Part shown: positions 1-6,637 of the stretch, one piece after another
Layout of the letters: each line of letters starts with the position of its first letter
Numbering within the stretch: position 1 is the first letter of the stretch
From: CAYYKD01 sp964471825
GTDB lineage: Bacteria > Spirochaetota > GWE2-31-10 > CAYYKD01
Assembly: GCA_964471825.1 (NCBI GenBank)
Contig: CAYYKD010000016.1
Location: forward strand, 11,200-75,199
Direction of reading: 5' to 3'
DNA length: 64,000 bases
Notes under the pieces: generated by a model
The model's input: the letters and a program-made list of their open reading frames with translations, nothing else
The model's database searches: none
Told to the model about the DNA's origin: nothing
Position numbers and translations under genes: made by a program

Positions 1-635
1 GTAAAGGTGGTAGAGGCAATATGCACTTCGCAACCTCCACAAACCAGGCACCACGATATGCACAACCAGGACTTCCCGGTAATGAGATGAATCTGAGACT
101 TGAACTTAAATTAATAGCAGATGTTGGTTTAGTTGGTTTTCCAAATGCAGGTAAATCAACATTACTTAGTGTTGTCTCAAATGCCAGACCTAAAATCGCA
201 GATTACCCATTTACTACTTTAGTTCCAAATTTGGGAGTTGTAAGTGTCGAGCATGATACATTTGTAATAGCAGACATTCCCGGAATTATTGAAGGTGCGT
301 CTGATGGGCTTGGCTTAGGACTTGAATTTCTAAAACATATTGAAAGAACAAGACTCTTATTATTTATGATAAATCTTGATTCAGATGACTACCTTGATCA
401 ATTTTTTAAGTTACGAACCGAATTAAAAAAATACTCAGAAAAACTATATGAAAGACCTTTTTTTATTGCAGCTTCTAAGGTAGACATTGAAGACTCTGAA
501 ACTAAAGTAATGGAACTTCGTAAAATCATTGAAACAGATATACTTGAGATATCTTCAATTACAAATAAAGGAATTAAAAATCTTCTATACAAATTAAAAG
601 ATAAAGTTTTTGAGTTGGAAATTGAGAACAAATGA
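1..635 (+). CDS. obg: GTPase Obg (5' end outside the window)
   Basis: Ribosome-associated Obg GTPase acting in 50S subunit maturation and stress control. The frame is open from base 3, and the first residues (KGGRGN, then HFATSTNQAPR) are the end of the glycine-rich Obg fold, so roughly the first 120 residues lie upstream of the window. The G domain shows the P-loop GFPNAGKST (about bases 135-161), the switch motif DYPFTTLVPNLG and the G3 motif DIPGIIEG. The G4 motif reads SKVD instead of the usual NKxD. The protein ends soon after the G domain, so no OCT domain is present. Its stop overlaps the nadD start (ATGA), which suggests translational coupling. Confidence 0.95.
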   Translation, partial: KGGRGNMHFATSTNQAPRYAQPGLPGNEMNLRLELKLIADVGLVGFPNAGKSTLLSVVSNARPKIADYPFTTLVPNLGVVSVEHDTFVIADIPGIIEGASDGLGLGLEFLKHIERTRLLLFMINLDSDDYLDQFFKLRTELKKYSEKLYERPFFIAASKVDIEDSETKVMELRKIIETDILEISSITNKGIKNLLYKLKDKVFELEIENK

Positions 636-1204
636 CAGACAGTGTTGTATTATTCGGTGGAACATTCAATCCAATACAAATAGGACATTTAATTTCAGCA
701 ATAAACATACTCGAGAAAACTAAATATAATAAAGTGCTATTTGTACCTGTTAATATACCAACACATAAAAATTTTACTGATGAACCCGGCAAGTTACATA
801 GGTATAATATGATTAAAAAGGCATTGAATAGATCAAACAACCTACTCTACTCTGATATCGAATTAAAAAGGGGTGGATTATCATATACTTATGATACTGT
901 GATTGAGCTTAAAAAAAAATATAAAGAAATTGCAATTGTGATTGGTGATGATCTGGTTGACGGATTAGCAACCTGGAAAAATATAAAATATCTATCTGAA
1001 AATCACAATTTTTTGTGTCTCACAAGATACAAAGAAACAATCAAAGATTCTCCCTACAATATTCAATATATCCACAACAAAACTATTGATATTAGCTCTA
1101 CAGAAATTAGAGATAAAATAAAAAAAAGACAATCAATTAAATATCTTGTTTGTGAATCAGTAGAGAAATATATTTTAAAAAACAAACTATATCTGGATAA
1201 ATAA
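632..1204 (+). CDS. nadD: nicotinate-nucleotide adenylyltransferase NadD
   Basis: NadD converts nicotinate mononucleotide and ATP into deamido-NAD in NAD synthesis. Length (190 aa) fits the family. The nucleotidyltransferase motif is at the N-terminus as GGTFNPIQIGHL. The second histidine of the H/TxGH signature is present, but the first position is Gln. The C-terminal ISSTEIRDKI segment matches the ISSTxIR signature. The start overlaps the obg stop by 4 bp, and the next gene starts 1 bp after its stop, so the three form one operon. The obg-nadD pairing is common in bacteria and supports the call. Confidence 0.93.
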   Translation: MTDSVVLFGGTFNPIQIGHLISAINILEKTKYNKVLFVPVNIPTHKNFTDEPGKLHRYNMIKKALNRSNNLLYSDIELKRGGLSYTYDTVIELKKKYKEIAIVIGDDLVDGLATWKNIKYLSENHNFLCLTRYKETIKDSPYNIQYIHNKTIDISSTEIRDKIKKRQSIKYLVCESVEKYILKNKLYLDK

Positions 1205-1205
1205 A

Positions 1206-2405
1206 ATGAGAAGCGAAAGCAAAAAAACCAAGTCTCCAGCAGGAATAATACTACTATCAATAATATTAATAATACTTATGACAATTATTATTGCTCCTTT
1301 TTTCTTTAAAAATGATGCAAAAATCAAAATTGCATTCAAGAATGGGCAAGTAATTAGCCTACTTCTATTATCACAGAATAATAAGAATGAGGTTAACTCA
1401 GCTTCAGTATTTTTCTTTAATTCCAAAACCAATAGATTGCTTACAGTAACATTTTTACCTGAAACATTTCTAAATTTTGGAAATAAATATGGATACTTAA
1501 CACTAAAAGAATCTATTATCAAAAAAATCCCCAAAGATATTCTCTTAAACTCTATTGGAAGACTTGTCAACACTCAAATAGACTATCTAGTTATAGTTGA
1601 AAAGAATACACTTATTAGTTTTATCGATTTAATAGGTGGTGTCGATATTTTTACTGACGGGATTAAAGATGAAGTTAATAAAGTTAGAATCCCCGAAGGA
1701 AGTATAACATTAGATGGTGACAAGTCACTAGAATACCTTTCATATATAAACGCTAAAGATAGTCCTGATTATAATCATGCCAAAAGAATTCTAAATTTTA
1801 TTCGAGGTGTTGTACAATCAAAGAATTTTTTCAATACATTCATTACTGAAGATTTAATAACAAACTTAATATACAATCAATTAAAAACAAATTTGACATT
1901 AAGTGAATTCTTATTTATATATAACGAATTTATTACAAGAGGAAAAAACAACAATTTTGACTTATCAAAAGGACTGGAGCAAATAGTTGTATATTCCGAG
2001 AAGGAATATAAAGCAGGCTATGATTTCGTACTTATTCCAAAAAACAATAGTAGCTGGATGAGAATGCAGGTAAAGGAAGCTTTAGCAAATATTGATAAAG
2101 AATTTGATAAAGATCTTGGAGGCCGCCCCTCTATAGAAATACAAAACGGTACAGAGATAGTTGGATTTGCAACTCGTACAAGATCGTATTTAACGCCGTT
2201 TGGAATTGATGTAATGAGTATTGGAAATGCCGACAAGATTTATGATAATACAATAGTCCTAATAGGCAATTCAGAGCAAAAAGCTAGAAAAATTGCAAGC
2301 CTGATAAAATGTCAAAGACTAATCAAAGGGGACATCTCACCTGAGAAACAACTCGATGCAATCTTGATAATCGGTAATGATTTTGATGGTAAATTTGTAA
2401 AATAA
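1206..2405 (+). CDS. LCP/LytR-type membrane-anchored protein with LytR_C domain
   Basis: LytR-CpsA-Psr family proteins attach polymers to the cell wall in Gram-positives; their substrate in spirochaete-like bacteria is not settled. The protein has a short basic N-terminus, one membrane segment (about residues 14-35), and an extracytoplasmic LCP-like domain containing DYLVIVEKNTLISFIDLIGG and GDKSLEYLSYINAKD. The last ~90 residues form a LytR_C domain (SIEIQNGTEIVGFA onward). Arginines typical of the LCP active site are less clear than in Gram-positive members. It directly follows nadD in one operon. Family call is fairly firm; substrate is unknown. Confidence 0.8.
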   Translation: MRSESKKTKSPAGIILLSIILIILMTIIIAPFFFKNDAKIKIAFKNGQVISLLLLSQNNKNEVNSASVFFFNSKTNRLLTVTFLPETFLNFGNKYGYLTLKESIIKKIPKDILLNSIGRLVNTQIDYLVIVEKNTLISFIDLIGGVDIFTDGIKDEVNKVRIPEGSITLDGDKSLEYLSYINAKDSPDYNHAKRILNFIRGVVQSKNFFNTFITEDLITNLIYNQLKTNLTLSEFLFIYNEFITRGKNNNFDLSKGLEQIVVYSEKEYKAGYDFVLIPKNNSSWMRMQVKEALANIDKEFDKDLGGRPSIEIQNGTEIVGFATRTRSYLTPFGIDVMSIGNADKIYDNTIVLIGNSEQKARKIASLIKCQRLIKGDISPEKQLDAILIIGNDFDGKFVK

Positions 2406-2425
2406 ACAAAAAGACTTGGCATATT

Positions 2426-2611
2426 TTATGCATAAATATCTACATTATTACCAATTCCAAATGATTTAACAGGACTACTGTTTGACGGTAATGCTGAGAT
2501 AGTCGTTGTCATACCTATTTTTGTCATCAACGCATCTCTCATAAAACCATTTAATTTAGAGTTCATTGTCGCAACTCTATTATAAGTATTAAAATCAATA
2601 CTACTTAACAT
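2426..2611 (-). CDS. small protein, possibly YjfB-like putative motility protein
   Basis: A 61-residue protein starting MLSSIDFNTYNRV. This start is chosen because GGAGAG lies 4 nt upstream; an in-frame ATG 12 bases further upstream overlaps that ribosome binding site. It has no signal peptide or membrane segment. The C-terminal GNNVDIYA resembles the ending (GQxIDVKA type) of the short YjfB putative motility family as I remember it, but the rest matches weakly. A sigma-28-like promoter lies about 57 bp upstream, which fits a motility link. Existence of the gene is moderately supported by its RBS and promoter; the function is tentative. Confidence 0.5.
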   Translation of the reverse strand: MLSSIDFNTYNRVATMNSKLNGFMRDALMTKIGMTTTISALPSNSSPVKSFGIGNNVDIYA

Positions 2612-2668
2612 TTTTCTCTCCATTTTAAATTACTCAATTATGCAGTAAGTTAAAAACACTATAGTAGT

Positions 2669-2695
2669 ATTTCGGCATTATAATAAAATTCATTA
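2669..2695 (-). promoter_or_regulatory. sigma-28 (FliA)-like promoter
   Basis: On the minus strand the sequence reads TAAT, then 15 nt, then GCCGAAAT. The FliA consensus is TAAA-N15-GCCGATAA, so 3 of 4 and 6 of 8 positions match with exact spacing. It lies 57 bp before the small gene ending at 2426. A housekeeping promoter (TTGTTT-N17-TATAAT) overlaps the same stretch and is an alternative. Confidence 0.4.
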
Positions 2696-2718
2696 GAGTA
2701 AACAATCAATCAAGGAAA

Positions 2719-3747
2719 TTAAGAATTGGAATCAAAATATTTAGTGATTTTTTTTTGAACTTTTGAATATATCAAAGGATAAATACTTGTAAATTTTGAT
2801 TTATCAGATAATAAAATACGATATTTTTGTTTAATAATCGGATCAGTTGAGATAATTTTATGTTTAAAGAATTTACGAAGTTTCTGGATTTTTTTGTAGC
2901 ATTCTATAGAATTTTTATTAAATAAATAATTTACAAATAAACCTACTATATACTTTATATATTTTTTTTTGATATGAGCCATATCATCTTTATAAACACA
3001 ATAGTTGCGTAATTCATCCACAACAATCTCATATGAAGGAAAATAATAAATATTAGTATGATTTTTAGAAATTATTTCAGTTATTGAACACCTTAATACT
3101 GATTTACTATATTGATTATCAACAAGATCAGATAGAGTATGTCTGACAGGTGATAAAGTAAAAATGATATTAATTTTTGGATTAAATTTATGAATCAATG
3201 ATACAATGTTATCTATTATATCACTTGTTTCATTAACTGATAATACTTTTCTTGTAAATCTCTTCTGATCAAGCTTGTGACAATTTGCAACAACCTGTCC
3301 ATCAAATTGATATATGACTGAAGTCCCCGGAGTAATTATTATTATGTCAATAGTATCAAAAAATAAAATCATCTCTTCAAGAATACCGTTTAACTTATCA
3401 ATCACAATTTTTTTATCAGTAGAATTAAATACCATAGAAGTTTCAAATGAAAAATAAGTGTGATTTTTAAAATCGGTTTCATTGTTAAAAAAAATATCAT
3501 CGGAGGTAAAAAACCTTTTAATAATTATTCTTTCTAATAAGATAAGTATTGACTTAATATTATATATTGTGCCAAAAGGATTTGAACGAATTTCTATAAA
3601 ACTTTTTTTTAGAATATTAGATAATTCACATGCAAAACACGACCCGATAGAGAAAATATTACTCTCTATATCTATCTCAAACGAAGGTTTATAGATGTTA
3701 ACTTTTGATGTGCTAAATATTGTATTATTTATAACCGGTTGATCCAA
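2719..3747 (-). CDS. GSCFA family protein
   Basis: Member of the GSCFA family, named for its N-terminal motif, seen here as FSIGSCFA (residues 32-39). Other conserved parts are SPVRH, NQYSKSVLR and FPSYEIVVDELRNY followed by DMAHI. The family resembles SGNH-type hydrolases and its substrate is not established. No signal peptide is present, so it is probably cytoplasmic. The start is a TTG that overlaps the 3' end of dut by 23 bp; no ATG occurs before the conserved motif, so a non-ATG start is required. Co-transcribed with dut. Confidence 0.85.
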   Translation of the reverse strand: MDQPVINNTIFSTSKVNIYKPSFEIDIESNIFSIGSCFACELSNILKKSFIEIRSNPFGTIYNIKSILILLERIIIKRFFTSDDIFFNNETDFKNHTYFSFETSMVFNSTDKKIVIDKLNGILEEMILFFDTIDIIIITPGTSVIYQFDGQVVANCHKLDQKRFTRKVLSVNETSDIIDNIVSLIHKFNPKINIIFTLSPVRHTLSDLVDNQYSKSVLRCSITEIISKNHTNIYYFPSYEIVVDELRNYCVYKDDMAHIKKKYIKYIVGLFVNYLFNKNSIECYKKIQKLRKFFKHKIISTDPIIKQKYRILLSDKSKFTSIYPLIYSKVQKKITKYFDSNS

Positions 3748-4159
3748 ATCCGCCTATCCCTCTATTTGAATCCGAAAGTGAATCAATAGTAACGAATGAT
3801 AATGAAACAAGACTAGAAACAATTAGTTGAGCTATTCGCATTCCTCTCTCAATATAGAATTCTTTCTCTGAATGGTTTATTAATAGAACTTTAATCTCAC
3901 CTCTAAAATCAGAATCAATTGTACCGGGACTATTCAAAACAGTTACTCCATGCTTGAAAGCAAGACCACTTCTAGGTCTAACCTGTGCTTCATACCCCTC
4001 TGGTAGCTCAATACTAATTCCGGTAGATATGCTGTCAAATTTACCGGGCATTAGGACTTTGTCTTCAGATGAAAAAATGTCATATCCTGCAGACCCTACT
4101 GTAGCTTTAGTTGGAATGATACTATTTAAATTATTTAGTTTTATCTTTATCTCTATCAT
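3725..4159 (-). CDS. dut: dUTP diphosphatase
   Basis: Hydrolyses dUTP to dUMP and pyrophosphate, limiting uracil in DNA and feeding dTMP synthesis. The 144-aa length is that of trimeric dUTPases and all five motifs are visible: AGYDIFSSED, PRSGLAFKHG, GTIDSDFRGEI, GMRIAQLIV and the C-terminal RGIGGFGSTG arm. It lies downstream of rpsO but a terminator separates them, so it probably relies on read-through or its own promoter. The 3' end overlaps the GSCFA gene. Confidence 0.95.
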   Translation of the reverse strand: MIEIKIKLNNLNSIIPTKATVGSAGYDIFSSEDKVLMPGKFDSISTGISIELPEGYEAQVRPRSGLAFKHGVTVLNSPGTIDSDFRGEIKVLLINHSEKEFYIERGMRIAQLIVSSLVSLSFVTIDSLSDSNRGIGGFGSTGYK

Positions 4160-4168
4160 AATATATAT

Positions 4169-4214
4169 AAAAAAAAATCAGGCTAAAACAAATAATCATT
4201 ATAGCCCGATTTTT
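4169..4214 (-). terminator. intrinsic terminator after rpsO
   Basis: On the minus strand, AAAATCGGGCTA pairs with TAGCCTGATTTT (one A/C mismatch, 16-nt loop), followed by a run of T residues. It sits between the rpsO stop and the dut start and would end the long rimP-to-rpsO transcript. Confidence 0.75.
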
Positions 4215-4226
4215 AATTCTAAATAA

Positions 4227-4493
4227 CTATTTTCTTATACTTAGTTCTTGTATAATCTTTCTATAAGAATCAATACTGTTTCTTTTAAGGTAATCTAAAA
4301 ACCTTCTTCTCTTACCAACCAACATAAGAAGACCTCTTCTTGAATGGTGATCTTTTGGATGATCTTTAAAATGATCTGTTAAATATCTAATTCTCTCTGT
4401 AAGAAGTGCAATTTGTACTTCTGGAGTTCCTGTATCCTTGTCAGATTTTCCGAAATTTCTTATAATTTCAACTTTTTTCTCTTTTGTAAGCAT
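4227..4493 (-). CDS. rpsO: 30S ribosomal protein S15
   Basis: S15, 88 aa, the normal length, binds 16S rRNA in the central domain of the 30S subunit. Conserved features include GTPEVQIALLTERIRYLTDH, the basic DHHSRRGLL stretch and LVGKRRRFLDYL. It starts at ATG with an AAGGAG-type RBS (aaggagaaat). It is the last gene of the rimP-nusA-infB-rbfA-truB-ribF-rpsO cluster and is followed by a terminator. Confidence 0.98.
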   Translation of the reverse strand: MLTKEKKVEIIRNFGKSDKDTGTPEVQIALLTERIRYLTDHFKDHPKDHHSRRGLLMLVGKRRRFLDYLKRNSIDSYRKIIQELSIRK

Positions 4494-4510
4494 TATTTCT
4501 CCTTAAATTA

Positions 4511-5383
4511 TCATATATTAAAATATTTTTTTACTTTATTTAGATCAGATTGTAGAATATCTGATAACTCCAATAAATTTATGCAGTCAATATTATCTCT
4601 TATTTTTTCAAAAAAATCAATCTTTATTTTAAAATTATAATGAAAATAATTATAATCAATCAAATGTGTTTCTACTAATGTATCTTGAACATAGGTCATA
4701 GAATAAAACTCATCACTTTTTATAATTGTCTTAGTTATATATGTACCGTTAGCCGGTAATATAGTATCTAGTACTTTTATATTCATAGTTGGAAAACCAA
4801 TTTTCCTTCCCAACTGTTTTCCCTTCTTAACTATTCCTGTAACAAAAAATGGTTTATTTAGTAATATACAAGCCTCAGTAACCCCTCCATTTCTGATAAT
4901 TTTTTTTATAGTTGTTGTTGACAAAGGTTGACCATCAACTAAAAATGGTTCTACATTAACAAGCTTAAAACCGCTGTTTGTTATTAATGCCCCATCGCCT
5001 TCTCTATCCTTCCCAAATTTAAAATCTTTGGAGGTAACAAAATAAGATATATTGAATACACCTTTCATATATTTAAGAAATTCTAATGCTGTTAAATTAA
5101 AAAGTTCATGAGTATTTTCAATAATTATGAGATTCTTAATTCCAGCATTTCTAAAAAAAGAGATTCTATCGTTTATAGAAAAAATTGATTTTTCATTTCT
5201 TTCTTTTTTAGGATGCGTAGCAAAAGTAAGAATAAAATTATTAAGATTATTCTCTCTTGAACATTCGATAACTTCATCAATTATTTTTTTATGACCACTA
5301 TGAAGTGTTTCAAAATATCCAACAGAAACAACACCACCTTTATTAAACTTTCTTTTTGGATTAAGATTATAATATATTTTCAT
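4511..5383 (-). CDS. ribF: bifunctional riboflavin kinase/FAD synthetase
   Basis: Makes FMN from riboflavin, then FAD. The N-terminal nucleotidyltransferase part has GYFETLHSGH (residues 22-31), the family's GxFDGxHxGH motif, and KFGKDREGD. The C-terminal riboflavin kinase domain begins near residue 180, with GKQLGRKIGFPTMNI. The end is short and divergent: the VETHLIDY segment is kept, but the following FDxDLYG-like strand is weak. It lies between truB and rpsO, as in many bacteria. 290 aa fits the family. Confidence 0.93.
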   Translation of the reverse strand: MKIYYNLNPKRKFNKGGVVSVGYFETLHSGHKKIIDEVIECSRENNLNNFILTFATHPKKERNEKSIFSINDRISFFRNAGIKNLIIIENTHELFNLTALEFLKYMKGVFNISYFVTSKDFKFGKDREGDGALITNSGFKLVNVEPFLVDGQPLSTTTIKKIIRNGGVTEACILLNKPFFVTGIVKKGKQLGRKIGFPTMNIKVLDTILPANGTYITKTIIKSDEFYSMTYVQDTLVETHLIDYNYFHYNFKIKIDFFEKIRDNIDCINLLELSDILQSDLNKVKKYFNI

Positions 5384-5399
5384 CTATTTAATCCCACCT

Positions 5400-6278
5400 C
5401 TAATAAACAATATCATAATTGAATATAATACCATCACTTTTAATTACTGCTAATAATTTATTATATGACGATAATACTTTATAAAAAATCATGCTATTTG
5501 ATACAAAATCTTCATTAAACCAATTTATTGAAATACTTTTACCATTCATAATTGAATTAACAAATTCATCTTTTATAGTAATAGACGGCATGAAGTCTAT
5601 TAAGCCTATCTCATTCTTTACATCTCTAGTCGGATCAAAACAATCAATCGCAACCGAATTCTCAATAGAGAAGCCACCAACCCTTGATCGTCTTAAATTA
5701 TTGATAAATCCTAAATATCCGGTTTTATGACCAATATCATGTGCTATAGAACGAATATAGGTTCCGCTTGAACAATTAATTTTAAGTGTTACAAACGGTA
5801 AATCAATATTCACTATTTCAATGTTATTGACCGTTACTTTCCTCGAAGGCAATTCAAATATCTCTGATTTTCGGGCCAATTCATATGATTTTTGTCCATT
5901 TATTTTAATCGCTGAGAAAATAGGAGGTTTTTGCATAATCTCCCCTATAAAACTACTTATAACTGATTTAAAGCAAACTTCATCAAATACAAAGTTTGTA
6001 TGATCTACCAGTCGACCTTCTCTATCATAAGTATCTGTAGATTCTCCAAGTTTAATTTCAGCTATATACTCTTTATCTAAACCGATACAATACTTCAGTA
6101 ATTTTGTTGCTTTTCCAAATGCAGTAACAAGTAATCCTGTTGCAATAGGATCTAATGTTCCCGAATGTCCTACCCGCTTAACACCTGTTAATTTTCTTAG
6201 CTTGCTAATTTCCTTAAATGAAGAGACGCTCTCTTGTTTATCAATTAGAACCAAGCCGGAATTTTGCTTTTCATTCAT
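5400..6278 (-). CDS. truB: tRNA pseudouridine(55) synthase TruB
   Basis: Forms pseudouridine 55 in the T loop of tRNA. The catalytic Asp is in GTLDPIATGLL (near residue 43), and KEYIAEIKLGESTDTYDREG, SAIKINGQKSYELAR and CSSGTYIRSIAHDIG are the other family motifs. I start at the ATG (MNEKQ) rather than the TTG one codon upstream, because the TTG has no better ribosome binding site. The start lies just after the rbfA stop. The C-terminal PUA-like part is present but divergent. Confidence 0.95.
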   Translation of the reverse strand: MNEKQNSGLVLIDKQESVSSFKEISKLRKLTGVKRVGHSGTLDPIATGLLVTAFGKATKLLKYCIGLDKEYIAEIKLGESTDTYDREGRLVDHTNFVFDEVCFKSVISSFIGEIMQKPPIFSAIKINGQKSYELARKSEIFELPSRKVTVNNIEIVNIDLPFVTLKINCSSGTYIRSIAHDIGHKTGYLGFINNLRRSRVGGFSIENSVAIDCFDPTRDVKNEIGLIDFMPSITIKDEFVNSIMNGKSISINWFNEDFVSNSMIFYKVLSSYNKLLAVIKSDGIIFNYDIVY

Positions 6279-6283
6279 CAATT

Positions 6284-6634
6284 TTATGTTCCGGAAGTCA
6301 AATTATCAAGCATTTTATTTACTTCTTCTGCTTTTTCATAATTCTCGTCGTATCTAAACTCAATCTTAGGAGTGTACTTTAGCTCTAAGTCATGCCCAAT
6401 ATTCTTTTGAATAAATCCGGAACAGTGATTTAAACCAAGTAAAACATTATTTTTAAATTCTATAGTTCCAAATACCGTAAAATGAATATGTGCATAATGC
6501 AGATCCTTACTCACAGAAATCCGTGTAATATTAATCGAATTTGGAACTCTAGGGTCATTAATAACTCCCTTGGATAGGAGAATTAGAATTTCTCTCTTTA
6601 AAAGATTTTGAATTCTTTCGAGTTTATATTTCAT
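6284..6634 (-). CDS. rbfA: 30S ribosome-binding factor RbfA
   Basis: RbfA helps mature the 5' end of 16S rRNA in the 30S subunit. 116 aa, usual size. KH-like core with VINDPRVPNSINITRISVSKDLHYAHIHF-type sequence (only the start quoted: NDPRVP) and the C-terminal LKYTPKIEFRYDENYEKA, typical of the family. It starts a few bases after the infB stop and is followed at once by truB. Confidence 0.95.
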   Translation of the reverse strand: MKYKLERIQNLLKREILILLSKGVINDPRVPNSINITRISVSKDLHYAHIHFTVFGTIEFKNNVLLGLNHCSGFIQKNIGHDLELKYTPKIEFRYDENYEKAEEVNKMLDNLTSGT

Positions 6635-6637
6635 TAT

